Assembly (NCBI GenBank): GCA_037445775.1
Contig: JBBIJX010000039.1
Coordinates: 1 to 15,827 of the forward strand
Length of the DNA: 15,827 nucleotides
DNA from: JBBUX01 sp037445775
Lineage (GTDB): Bacteria > Actinomycetota > Coriobacteriia > Anaerosomatales > PHET01
Direction: 5' to 3'
Both the position numbers and the translations under genes were made by a program. Each line of letters starts with the position of its first letter. The stretch's first letter is position 1. Under the pieces are notes generated by a model. It ran no database searches and had not been told where the DNA came from. It saw only the letters and a list, made by a program, of their open reading frames with translations. Shown one piece after another: positions 1 to 7,181 of the stretch.

Positions 1-1920
1 GGCCCACACGAGCTCCGTCATGATGTTGAAGACGCCGCCCACCAGAGTGCCCGAGAGCCCCAGAGCCGGCAGACGCAGGTACGACAACATGTCGCCCACG
101 AAACCCGTGAGGCCGTAGACGTTGTAAGCCCCCGCGAGCACGCCCACCACGCCCCGGCGAACAGCTCGCGAGACGACCAGCCCTACAGCGGAGATCCCGA
201 GCGCCGCCCACAGCACCGTGAGAGAGCCGCCGAACGCGTACGTCACCAGACCGCTCAGGAAGACGGCTACCCAGATGACACCGAAGACGCGATCCCACGG
301 GGCGACGCCGTCGGCGCGCACCGCTGCCTGTACCGCCCGCCCCTGCATGAGTATCGCTCCAACGACCCCGATGACCAGCGCGGCACGCACCGCATCAGAG
401 TTGCCCACTGTACCGGCGACGACCGTCGCACCGAGCATGAGGAAGAGGAAGACGATCGAGAGCTTGTCGAAGACCGCGGACTCGGCGTCGCCCCGCTTGA
501 ACGCCGCCCACGCTGCGATGAACACACCGAAGAACACCTGCACCACGCCCACGCAGAGCGCGAACACGAGGAACTGCTGGATGTCTAGGACCGGGTCGAG
601 CACCTGGAGCGCCCGCAAAGGCTCTGGCAGCGACTGAACCGGCAGCGCGAGGTAGCTTCCGAGCAGAACGCCGACGACCATCGAGGCCGCACCGCCCGTG
701 ACGAGCAGATCCATGAATCGCTTCACACCGTCCGTGACGTCGAGCCGGTGCTTGATCACGAGCGCCCCGGCGATGAGCATCGCGCCGTAGCCGACGTCGC
801 CGATGCAGAGCGCGAAAAAGAAGATGAAGAACGGCGCGAGCAGCGGCGTAGGATCGATGCCGCCGTAGTGCGGTCGGCCGTAGAGGTCCGTCAGGAGCTC
901 GAAGGGCCTCACCCACCCCCGGTTGGCGAGCGCGACCGGCGGCTCCTCTCCCTCCACCGCTTCGGCAAAGGTCAGGTCGAGCGCCTCACCATACGGCGAG
1001 AGCGCCTCCTCGAGCCCTGCCACAGATGACTCGTCCACCCACCCGGTCATGACGAACGTCCGCTCGGTCCTCACGATGTCTTTGTGCACAAGGACAGCGT
1101 CGCGGCCAGACTCGCACGCCTGCACGAGCGCGACCGCCGGGTGATAGTGCTTGCGTGCGAGCTCCTCGGCGAGTTCCGTGAGCCGCTCCCGGGCCTCGGC
1201 GAGCTCAGCCATGCGGGCGTTCGCCCGCTCGATCTCCTCTGCGGGATAGTCCTCTAGGCCCGGGAATGCGACCTCGCTGAAGTCCGAGGCCGCAAGCGTG
1301 GCTCGGACCTCATCGGCGGCCGCGCGGCTCGCAATGACGAGCCACGCCTCGCGGTCGGCGACCGGGCCGACCTCATCGACGGAAGCCTCAGCGACGGCGT
1401 CGCGCAGCCGCTGACGGATGGCGGGGCCGGCCGCTGCGGGCACTGTACCTGTCAGGACGACGGTGTGTTCGGTGTCGACCCACCGGCCAATCTGCAGCCG
1501 GCACGACCGCCACGGCGTGAGGTCGTTCACCAGGCGCGCGAGGCGCTCGTGTTCCCGCTCACCAGTGGCGAGATCGTCGGCGATAGCGACACACTCGCGG
1601 TAGAGTCTGCGGGCGGCGGGGTCGAACCGCAGCTCGTGGAAGCGCTCCGGCGACAGGTGCACCTTCTCGCTCACGAACGTCGAAAGCGGCGCTTCGGAAG
1701 TGTGGTACCGAGCGAGGAAATCGCGCACGAAGACCGCGTCAGCAAGGCGTTCCTCCGCGTTGAGCCGACGGGCGTCCGTAAGCCCGATCTCCTCTGACTC
1801 GAGGTCAAGCTCGGTCGCGACCACTTCGAGCGCGCCGACGCGCTGCAACGTCTTGAGCACCTCCGGCATCACCGGCCGGTGTCCCATGACGGTCACCTTG
1901 AGCATGCGGGCCAGTGCCAT
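1..1920 (-). CDS. ntpI: V/A-type ATP synthase subunit I (partial, C-terminus beyond left edge)
   Basis: This is the membrane stator subunit (subunit a/I) of a rotary V/A-type ATPase. It forms the ion half-channels against the c-ring and carries the peripheral stalks. The reading frame is open from an ATG at 1920 to base 1, giving 640 residues. Residues 1-340 are a charged cytoplasmic half. From about residue 340 comes the family signature: RPFELL, then LYGRPHYGGIDPTP, a very hydrophobic FFIFFFALCIGDVGYG stretch, and several further membrane segments. Near the edge SYLRLPALGLSG (613-624) carries R616, the position of the arginine needed for proton or sodium transfer. Family members are about 620-680 residues, so little is missing. 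The start is 4 bases after the stop of the preceding coiled-coil subunit gene, so translation is probably coupled. The coupling ion, and whether the enzyme makes or hydrolyses ATP, cannot be told from this subunit. Confidence 0.93.
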   Translation of the reverse strand, partial: MALARMLKVTVMGHRPVMPEVLKTLQRVGALEVVATELDLESEEIGLTDARRLNAEERLADAVFVRDFLARYHTSEAPLSTFVSEKVHLSPERFHELRFDPAARRLYRECVAIADDLATGEREHERLARLVNDLTPWRSCRLQIGRWVDTEHTVVLTGTVPAAAGPAIRQRLRDAVAEASVDEVGPVADREAWLVIASRAAADEVRATLAASDFSEVAFPGLEDYPAEEIERANARMAELAEARERLTELAEELARKHYHPAVALVQACESGRDAVLVHKDIVRTERTFVMTGWVDESSVAGLEEALSPYGEALDLTFAEAVEGEEPPVALANRGWVRPFELLTDLYGRPHYGGIDPTPLLAPFFIFFFALCIGDVGYGAMLIAGALVIKHRLDVTDGVKRFMDLLVTGGAASMVVGVLLGSYLALPVQSLPEPLRALQVLDPVLDIQQFLVFALCVGVVQVFFGVFIAAWAAFKRGDAESAVFDKLSIVFLFLMLGATVVAGTVGNSDAVRAALVIGVVGAILMQGRAVQAAVRADGVAPWDRVFGVIWVAVFLSGLVTYAFGGSLTVLWAALGISAVGLVVSRAVRRGVVGVLAGAYNVYGLTGFVGDMLSYLRLPALGLSGTLVGGVFNIMTELVWA

Positions 1921-1924
1921 GTGC

Positions 1925-2230
1925 TCAGCCCACCAGCTCCCGCGTGACCCGCGCGACCGCCGCGTTGAGCCGGGCGCGCGCAGACGACAGCGTCGCGACG
2001 AGCGTCGCCGCAGCCTCATCGGAGATCCGGCGCGCCTCGTCGTCGGCTTCGAGCAGCAGTGCGGCGCGCGCTTGTTCGGCGTTCTCGCTTGCGCATGCCC
2101 GTGCTTCCAGCCTGCGGGTGCGGGCCTCGTCGCGTGCGGTCCGCAGTATGTGGTCGGCACGCTCGCGAGCGGTCGCGACGACGTGTCGCGCGGCTTCCTC
2201 CGCGCGCAGAACCTCTTCGAGTTTGTGCAC
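1925..2230 (-). CDS. V/A-type ATPase peripheral-stalk subunit H/G-like coiled coil
   Basis: This is a 101-residue protein, almost entirely a charged Ala/Glu/Arg-rich helix (LRAEEAARHVVATARERAD, then DEARTRRLEAR, later LLLEADDEARRISDEAAA). It has no membrane segment or signal peptide. Length, composition and position directly in front of subunit I match the small peripheral-stalk subunit H (also called G or NtpF/AhaH), which pairs with subunit E as a straight coiled coil. The start is GTG at 2230, preceded by a G-rich ribosome-binding site (GGGGG at about 2236-2240). The stop lies 4 bases before the subunit I start. It is probably the first gene of the ATPase operon in this organism. Assignment rests mainly on context because coiled coils carry weak family signal. 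Confidence 0.82.
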   Translation of the reverse strand: MHKLEEVLRAEEAARHVVATARERADHILRTARDEARTRRLEARACASENAEQARAALLLEADDEARRISDEAAATLVATLSSARARLNAAVARVTRELVG

Positions 2231-2289
2231 GCAGACCCCCCTGAATGGCGCCCCAAGAGCGGACCGGCTTCCGGCCCCGGTACCGCGCT

Positions 2290-2336
2290 AGTATAGCGCT
2301 CCACCCGCGTGCGTCGCGTCGCAGCGCCGCTATACT
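2290..2336. promoter_or_regulatory. Divergent promoter region with inverted TATACT boxes
   Basis: A perfect 9-bp inverted repeat, AGTATAGCG at 2290-2298 and CGCTATACT at 2328-2336, is separated by 29 bases. Each arm contains a TATACT -10-like hexamer, one facing left (2290-2295, towards the ATPase operon) and one facing right (2331-2336, towards the M23-like gene). Matches to -35 consensus are weak; the leftward box has GCGACG at a 16-base distance. Either these are two sigma-A-type promoters placed back to back, or the symmetry marks a regulator site. The rightward box lies downstream of the alternative start at 2309, which supports the 2387 start for the M23-like gene. Confidence 0.6.
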
Positions 2337-2386
2337 GCCGAACAGAAGAACGAAGCCGCGACACACCATCGGCCCGCACCGGACGA

Positions 2387-3424
2387 ATGCCATACGACAA
2401 TCCGCCATCACCGCGCCGCGCATCCCGGCCGCGCCCCTACGCAGACGCCCATCAACCCGGCGTCACTCAACGCGCGTCCGAACGCGAGGACTACGAGGAG
2501 TGGCGACGGAGTGGCCGGACGCTGCTGCCGGCCCGCGACACTGGGCTCGCTGCGGAACGGCGCCTCGCACGCGAGAAACGGCAGCGTCACCGTCGCAGCC
2601 GTCAGCGCGCGGTCATCGCCGCAGTGATGATCGTCGCGCTAGCGCTTGCGATCGCGGGATGGCGCTCAGCCTCCGGCCGGCGCGCGGAGCCCTACGATCC
2701 CGCGGCGCCACGCACGGATTCCGCCCCGGTCCAACGATCCTCAGAGCCAGCCGAGGGCGTCGTCGAGATCAGGGCGGGGCTGCGCCTGCCCGACCCGACG
2801 CCCATCATCGCCTCGCGAGGCAAGCTCGACGTTCGTCTGCCGGTCCGCCTCGAGGACCTGACAGAGCTCGGCTTCCACCAAGCGTCGCACGACTACGCGC
2901 TGTCCCTTCGCACACCGCTGCCGTTCGCCGACATGAAGGCCGCCAAGCGCGACAAGTCGACCCATCGCGACCTCTCGAAGCAGAAGACCGGGCCGACAGC
3001 GGCGTTGACCGGCAAGGCGCTCGTCATGTGGCGAAGCCGTCCCGGCAAGCCCGACACTGCGGTCGACGTGGGCGCGAAGCCCGGATCGGACGTCCTCGCA
3101 CCGGTCACCGGCACAGTCGTCAAGGTCAAGCGCTACAAGCTCTACGGCAAGCACACGGACTTTGAGATCCACATCCGCCCCACAGGGTACGACCGGATCG
3201 ACTGCGTGATGATACACATCGAGGACGTGTCGGTGGTGCCGGGTGACGTGGTGCGCGCAGGAGTGTCGAGGATCGGCGCGATTCGCAAACTCTCAGACCG
3301 AGAGCGCCTGCAGCTGGGATCCTACACGCGCGACGGTGGCGACCACACCCACGTCCAGCTGAACGACGTCGCCCATCCTAGCTACAAGGGGCTGGACGGC
3401 GCCCTCTCGCTTGAAGGTTCGTGA
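2387..3424 (+). CDS. Membrane-anchored LytM/M23-like domain protein, first zinc ligand lost
   Basis: The protein is 345 residues and is probably a cell-envelope protein. Residues 1-74 are a polar Arg-rich cytoplasmic segment, 75-92 a single membrane helix (AVIAAVMIVALALAIAGW), then a linker and an M23/LytM-type domain at about 205-335. The second M23 motif is intact as HTH (H320, H322) and H277 occurs in MIHIED. In the first motif, normally HxGxD, the aspartate is present (D227 in TAVDVGA) but position 223 is Asp instead of His. Activity is therefore doubtful, and the domain may act as a regulator or binding module like the inactive LytM proteins EnvC and NlpD. The frame opens upstream at ATG 2309, but that start precedes the likely -10 box. 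ATG 2387 is preferred, although no strong ribosome-binding site is visible. The 3' end overlaps the converging DUF951 gene by 43 bases. Confidence 0.75.
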   Translation: MPYDNPPSPRRASRPRPYADAHQPGVTQRASEREDYEEWRRSGRTLLPARDTGLAAERRLAREKRQRHRRSRQRAVIAAVMIVALALAIAGWRSASGRRAEPYDPAAPRTDSAPVQRSSEPAEGVVEIRAGLRLPDPTPIIASRGKLDVRLPVRLEDLTELGFHQASHDYALSLRTPLPFADMKAAKRDKSTHRDLSKQKTGPTAALTGKALVMWRSRPGKPDTAVDVGAKPGSDVLAPVTGTVVKVKRYKLYGKHTDFEIHIRPTGYDRIDCVMIHIEDVSVVPGDVVRAGVSRIGAIRKLSDRERLQLGSYTRDGGDHTHVQLNDVAHPSYKGLDGALSLEGS

Positions 3425-3645
3425 CCTTCCGAAGTGCGGTGGTCCTCACCCGCGCGGCTTGCGAATCCCCGGAAACGCCGGTCGAACTCGTAGCGCTCGA
3501 GCATCACGGAACGTCCGCAGCCGCGGCACGCCAGGCGAATGTCAGCCCCCACCCGCCTGACCTCCCACTCGTTCGCGCCGCACGGATGCGGCTTCTTCAG
3601 CCTGACGACGTCTCCGAGCGAGACGGGTGTGATAGGCACTGCCAC
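3382..3645 (-). CDS. DUF951-family small protein
   Basis: This 87-residue protein starts at GTG 3645, with AGGGAG at 3652-3657 six bases upstream. The core SLGDVVRLKKPHPCG, then ANEWEVRRVGADIRLAC and RGCGRSVMLERYEFDRRF, is the DUF951 signature, a short conserved bacterial protein of unknown role usually 60-70 residues long. Three cysteines (C22, C40, C43) could bind a metal. An RNA or nucleic-acid role is sometimes suspected from the small basic beta-rich fold, but nothing here proves it. The frame stays open upstream to 3975, yet homology begins only at this start. The last 25 residues are a polar tail beyond the usual family length, and the final 13 codons and stop are antisense to the end of the M23-like gene. 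Confidence 0.85.
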   Translation of the reverse strand: MAVPITPVSLGDVVRLKKPHPCGANEWEVRRVGADIRLACRGCGRSVMLERYEFDRRFRGFASRAGEDHRTSEGHEPSSERAPSSPL

Positions 3646-3678
3646 GGGACACTCCCTGCGCGATGCGGAGGCTGCTGA

Positions 3679-3696
3679 GGTATAAGGGAGTATACG
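3679..3696. promoter_or_regulatory. AT-rich divergent promoter candidate between DUF951 and ACT genes
   Basis: In the 97-base gap between two divergent genes, a short AT-rich patch stands out from high-GC surroundings. On the minus strand it holds TATACT (3689-3694) and TATACC (3679-3684). On the plus strand it holds TATAAG (3681-3686) and TATACG (3691-3696). No convincing -35 boxes are visible. Both flanking genes probably start transcription here, but which hexamer is used cannot be decided from the sequence. Confidence 0.4.
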
Positions 3697-3742
3697 CGCC
3701 CGGCCGACACGTGAGCCGGGGCCGGACCAAGGGGGCATGAGG

Positions 3743-4018
3743 ATGCGCACGCCAGCCATCCTGTCGGTACTCGGAGAGGACCGCGTGGGCATCGTAGCGG
3801 CGGTCTCGAAGGTGCTCGCGGAGTCACACGCCAACATCGAGGACATACGCCAGTCCATCATAGGCGGCATCTTCTCGATGACGATGCTCGTGACCGTTGA
3901 CGAGGAGCAGGCATCCTTCGAGGAGCTGCAGCGGCGACTCGACGCAGTAGCCGCTGAGATCGGACTGCAAATCACGCTGCAGCGCGAAGACCTCTTCCGC
4001 TACATGCACAGGATCTGA
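3743..4018 (+). CDS. ACT-domain protein, UPF0237 family
   Basis: This 91-residue protein is a single ACT domain: AILSVLGEDRVGIVAAVSKVLAE, then NIEDIRQSII and FSMTMLVTVDEE. ACT domains bind small ligands, often amino acids, at dimer interfaces and usually regulate a partner. The UPF0237 family is typically 88-92 residues and is commonly encoded directly before a UPF0210 protein, as here after 51 bases; the ligand and partner are not established. Two in-frame ATGs lie six bases apart (3737 and 3743). The ribosome-binding site AGGGGG at 3730-3735 is only 1 base from the first but 7 from the second, so 3743 is chosen. A role as sensor or subunit for the UPF0210 protein is inference from the conserved pairing. 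Confidence 0.88.
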   Translation: MRTPAILSVLGEDRVGIVAAVSKVLAESHANIEDIRQSIIGGIFSMTMLVTVDEEQASFEELQRRLDAVAAEIGLQITLQREDLFRYMHRI

Positions 4019-4069
4019 CGCCCCCGAGTCACGCCTGTAGCACCTCCCACTACCTGAGGATACTGCCTG

Positions 4070-5434
4070 ATGCAGATCACCCCTGAAGAGATAGTCGAGA
4101 CGCTGCTCATGGTGCAGCAGCAGAACCTCGACATCCGTACAGTGACGCTCGGCCTGAGTCTGCGCGGATGTACCCACGCCGACGTCGATACGGCTGCGGA
4201 ACGCATCTACGAACGCGTCACCTCGGCTGCATCAGAACTCGTGCCGGTAACGCGAAGGGTCGAGAGCGAGTTCGGCATCCCCATCATCAACCGCCGAATC
4301 GCCGTCACCCCGCTCTCGGAGATCGCGGCGGCCTGCACTGACGAGGACATGACACCGCTTGCTGACGCACTCGATCGCGCGGCTCGCGAGGTAGGTGTCG
4401 ACTTCATTGGCGGCTTCTCTGCGCTGGTGCACAAAGGATTCGGCGAAGGCGATCGCAAGATCATCGCGGCGATGCCGCAGGCGCTCGCCACTACCGAGCG
4501 GGTGTGCGCATCCGCAAACGTCGCGAGTACGCGGGCGGGCATCAACATGGACGCGGTCTTGTTGATGGCCAAGACCATGCGCGCAGCGGCCGAAGCTACC
4601 GCGGACAGAGACTCAATCGGATGCGCCAAGCTCGTCGTGTTCGCCAACATGGTCGAGGACAATCCGTTCATGGCCGGCGCGGTGCACGGGAGCGGCGAGC
4701 CCGACGCCGTCGTCAACGTGGGGATCTCCGGCCCGGGCGTCGTGCGGGCAGTCGTGTCCTCCCTATCACCCGACGCAGACCTCACCACGGTCGCCGAGGC
4801 GATCAAGGCCACCGCCTTCAAGATCACGCGCGCTGGCGAACTCATCGCGCGCGAGACCGCACGCAGGATGGGCGTCGACATGGGCATCGTCGACCTCTCG
4901 CTGGCTCCGACTCCCGCGGAAGGCGACTCGGTCGCAGAGATCATCGAGGCGATGGGCGTGGGCCGATGCGGGGGTCCGGGCACCACTGCGGCGCTCGCGC
5001 TCCTGAACGACGCCGTCAAGAAGGGCGGCGCGATGGGGACCTCAAGCACCGGCGGGCTTTCCGGCGCCTTCATCCCGGTGTCTGAAGATGCCGGCATGAT
5101 CCGTGCGGCAAGCAGTGGCGCGCTCACCATCGAGAAGCTCGAGGCGATGACGGCGGTGTGTTCGGTTGGGCTGGACATGATCGCGATCCCCGGTGACACC
5201 ACGGTCGAGACGATCGCGGGCATCATCGCAGACGAGTGCGCCATCGGCGTTGTGAACAGCAAGACGACCGCCGTACGCCTGATCCCCGCGATCGGCAAGG
5301 GCGTTGGCGATTTCGTGCGGTTCGGAGGGCTTCTGGGTGAGGCGCCCGTGATGCCTGTCAATCAGTGGGCAGGGAGCACGTTCGCTCGGCGCGGCGGCAG
5401 GATGCCCGCGCCGCTGCAATCGCTGAGGAACTGA
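4070..5434 (+). CDS. UPF0210 / DUF711 family (PFL-like) protein
   Basis: This 454-residue protein matches UPF0210 (DUF711) over its full length: MQITPEEIVETLLMVQQQNLDIRTVTLGLSLRGC at the start, GIPIINRRIAVTP at about 79-91, the glycine-rich VGRCGGPGTTAALALLNDAVKKGG region, and AVCSVGLDMIAIPGDTT near residues 363-379. The family has a fold related to pyruvate formate-lyase-like enzymes, but no reaction is established and no glycyl-radical motif is evident. It has no signal peptide or membrane helix, so it is cytoplasmic. The ribosome-binding site GAGGA at 4056-4060 is nine bases before the ATG. It forms a likely two-gene operon with the ACT-domain gene upstream. No truncation or odd base usage is seen. 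Confidence 0.92.
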   Translation: MQITPEEIVETLLMVQQQNLDIRTVTLGLSLRGCTHADVDTAAERIYERVTSAASELVPVTRRVESEFGIPIINRRIAVTPLSEIAAACTDEDMTPLADALDRAAREVGVDFIGGFSALVHKGFGEGDRKIIAAMPQALATTERVCASANVASTRAGINMDAVLLMAKTMRAAAEATADRDSIGCAKLVVFANMVEDNPFMAGAVHGSGEPDAVVNVGISGPGVVRAVVSSLSPDADLTTVAEAIKATAFKITRAGELIARETARRMGVDMGIVDLSLAPTPAEGDSVAEIIEAMGVGRCGGPGTTAALALLNDAVKKGGAMGTSSTGGLSGAFIPVSEDAGMIRAASSGALTIEKLEAMTAVCSVGLDMIAIPGDTTVETIAGIIADECAIGVVNSKTTAVRLIPAIGKGVGDFVRFGGLLGEAPVMPVNQWAGSTFARRGGRMPAPLQSLRN

Positions 5435-5493
5435 CAGGCCACTCCGCCGCCGGGTACCGCCGCACGGCGTCAGCGTAGATGAGACGTCATTAA

Positions 5494-5508
5494 GCACTCA
5501 TTGAGTGC
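5494..5508. promoter_or_regulatory. 15-bp palindrome GCACTCA-T-TGAGTGC in intergenic region
   Basis: Seven-base perfect arms (5494-5500 and 5502-5508) flank one central base within the 188-base gap between the UPF0210 gene and the small secreted-protein gene. The ten bases CATTGAGTGC (5499-5508) recur at 10469-10478 in the promoter of the M23 endopeptidase gene. A regulator site is plausible. The rest of this gap holds a weak AT-rich patch near 5574-5581 (CCTATATG) that could be the -10 of the downstream gene, and no clear terminator. Confidence 0.35.
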
Positions 5509-5622
5509 CGTTTGTCGCCTCCTGCGACCGTTCATCCGCTACCCCTCATGTCCGCAGGTCAGGACGCCGAATACCTATATGGTAGTTCCGAAGTGACCTT
5601 TGAGGATGACGAGGAGGACGAC

Positions 5623-6063
5623 ATGAGGAGAGTGGCTCTCGCCAGCGCACTCGTGCTGGCACTTGTGTTCGGCACGGCAGTGAATGCGTACGCCGCGAAC
5701 GAAAGTGGGACCACGGTGATCCAGGCTGCGGTCAACTCGCGGCTCGTTCTCACCGTACCCGGCAACCACAACTTCGGCACATTCAACCCGGACGCCGCCG
5801 CACCGGCCCCATACTCCGCGAACGTCAATGTCCGGTCGAACGTCGACTTCACGCTCGTTCGCACGAACCCCACAAACACGTTCCCGACGGGCATGCTGTC
5901 GGTGCCGCTTGCGACGGGCATGGACGGGTCAAACCAGAACAAGGCCCCGGGGATCAACGGGCGCAACTACGCCCAAGTGTTCACGCTCACGCTGGCTCCG
6001 AGCGACGTTTGGGCCGATCCTGGCAACTACAGCAGCTCGTATCTGTACACCGCGACGTACTGA
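5623..6063 (+). CDS. Small secreted beta-rich protein, possibly fimbrial/WxL-like
   Basis: This is a 146-residue protein with a classical signal peptide (MRRVALASALVLALVFGTAVNAYA, likely cut after AYA at residue 24). The mature part is rich in Thr, Asn, Val and Pro with alternating hydrophobic residues, suggesting a beta-sandwich. NFGTFNPDAAAPAPYSANVNVRS and the end DVWADPGNYSSSYLYTATY recall the final strands of secreted beta-sandwich families such as DUF4402 or WxL-type surface domains. No WxL motif, sortase motif or cysteine is present, so how it is retained is unknown. The start at ATG 5623 has AGGAGG at 5612-5617, five bases upstream; the upstream in-frame ATG at 5548 and the open frame from 5512 lack this. 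It faces the DUF916-like gene across a hairpin; a working partnership is inference. Confidence 0.75.
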   Translation: MRRVALASALVLALVFGTAVNAYAANESGTTVIQAAVNSRLVLTVPGNHNFGTFNPDAAAPAPYSANVNVRSNVDFTLVRTNPTNTFPTGMLSVPLATGMDGSNQNKAPGINGRNYAQVFTLTLAPSDVWADPGNYSSSYLYTATY

Positions 6064-6089
6064 CGTCCGCACGCATCGAAGCGTTCAGG

Positions 6090-6120
6090 CGAAGGCCCCG
6101 GCTACAAGCCGGGGCCTTCG
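6090..6120. terminator. Bidirectional GC-rich hairpin between converging genes
   Basis: A perfect 14-bp stem (6090-6103 with 6107-6120, CGAAGGCCCCGGCT and its complement) encloses a 3-base loop. It lies 26 bases after the stop of the small secreted-protein gene and could end transcription from both sides. No run of T follows on either strand, so termination may be inefficient or assisted by Rho. The stop codon of the minus-strand DUF916-like gene (TAG, 6102-6104) lies at the tip of the hairpin, so its last codons form one arm. Confidence 0.75.
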
Positions 6121-7181
6121 CCGTTGCGCTGCCGGGCGCGTTCGGCACGGTCGATTGCCCTCTGCGCCCGTCGCGTCCGCGCGTCCGCGCGCGCCTGGTG
6201 CACGGCCTCACGCTTCGCCGAGCGGCCAGACACGGCCCGCACCCCAAGGACCGCGACTCCGAGCACGAGCGCCGCTGCCACCCATGGCAACCATGCTGGG
6301 ATGAGCCACACCGAGCGCGTCTGCTCGGCCGACTTCGTGAGCCCGGTGGACTGGGGCGCCTGCGCGAGATAGCTCGCCGTGAGCCTCACGCGCATCGGAC
6401 CGAACCGGGTGCCCGCAGCCTCGACCTCACCGGCGCGGTCGAGACCGGTCCCGGCGAACAACCTCGTCTGTGTCGCGATGATGCTTGACGCGACTTCGCC
6501 GCCGGAACGATCCAGCTCCCTGACCGCAACATCGACGCGCTGGTCGACGTTACCGCGGTTGTTGAGCCGGTACTCGAAGGGCACGCGAGAACCCAGCACC
6601 CACTGCGGAACCGCGAAGGGCTCGATCGAGATGTCGTCGACGACCTCGCCCTCGACACGGGCCTTGACCCGTGTGCCCAACCGTCCGAACGAGCGGGCTG
6701 TCCCACCGGCGGCTCCGCGTGTGGGATCGAACATCTCGAAGAAAAGCATGATGTTGTGGTCGCCGGGGACTGCCGTGGCCGGAATGTCCACCCGGAACGT
6801 GACCTTGACGCGCTCCCCGGGCCCGATATCGACGTAGGGGATGTTGCCGAGCGCCTTCGCATCTCGAGGGAGCGTGATAGTCATCCACGACGCGGGGCTC
6901 TGGAGCGGGTTCGCGTCCAACCCCGGCGCAGCGTAGGACACCTCCCCTGCCGAGTCGACGACCTGATCGGCGGAGTAGACGCGCACCGAGAGCTGCTCGT
7001 CCCCCTCGTTGCTCACCCACACCTTGCCCACTCCGGCCTTGCCGGCAGCGGCCGTGAAGTCGAAGCTCGCAGCCGACACGCCAATCGAGCGCTCAGCGAG
7101 AGCTGGTGCGGGAACCACAAGGAGCGTGCTCACCGCGAGCAGCGCCGCACCGATCGCACGGCACACACCGTGGCGCGTCAT
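6102..7181 (-). CDS. DUF916-like membrane-anchored surface protein
   Basis: This is a 359-residue envelope protein. A signal peptide (1-29, ending PAPALA) is followed by ERSIGVSAASFDFTAAAGKAGVGKVWVSNEG, the usual opening of DUF916/WxLIP and PapD-like immunoglobulin domains. Two beta-rich domains seem to follow (about 30-150 and 165-270), with HNIMLFFEMFDP as a core strand and FEYRLNNRGNVDQRVDVAV beginning the second. One membrane helix lies at 292-316 (WLIPAWLPWVAAALVLGVA and on), followed by a 42-residue Arg/Ala-rich tail that would sit in the cytoplasm. This outside-in, C-anchored layout fits proteins that bind peptidoglycan or WxL partners in Gram-positives. Its start overlaps the stop of the LytTR regulator gene by one base (TGATG), so the two are translationally coupled. 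Function is inferred only; a chaperone or adhesion role is possible. Confidence 0.8.
   Translation of the reverse strand: MTRHGVCRAIGAALLAVSTLLVVPAPALAERSIGVSAASFDFTAAAGKAGVGKVWVSNEGDEQLSVRVYSADQVVDSAGEVSYAAPGLDANPLQSPASWMTITLPRDAKALGNIPYVDIGPGERVKVTFRVDIPATAVPGDHNIMLFFEMFDPTRGAAGGTARSFGRLGTRVKARVEGEVVDDISIEPFAVPQWVLGSRVPFEYRLNNRGNVDQRVDVAVRELDRSGGEVASSIIATQTRLFAGTGLDRAGEVEAAGTRFGPMRVRLTASYLAQAPQSTGLTKSAEQTRSVWLIPAWLPWVAAALVLGVAVLGVRAVSGRSAKREAVHQARADARTRRAQRAIDRAERARQRNGEGPGL

Noticed and set aside
2245..3165. Rightward open frame of 306 codons overlapping the M23-like gene in another frame
   Set aside because: Arg/Ala/Pro-rich with no signal, membrane helix or motif; the other frame has a membrane helix and M23 motifs.
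3646..3975. N-terminal extension of the DUF951 frame
   Set aside because: The extension is antisense to the ACT-domain gene, is Ser/Met-rich without homology, and a ribosome-binding site supports the GTG at 3645.
4207..5361. Leftward open frame of 384 codons opposite the UPF0210 gene
   Set aside because: The plus-strand frame is a clear full-length family match; the opposite frame is Ser/Ala/Pro-rich and featureless.
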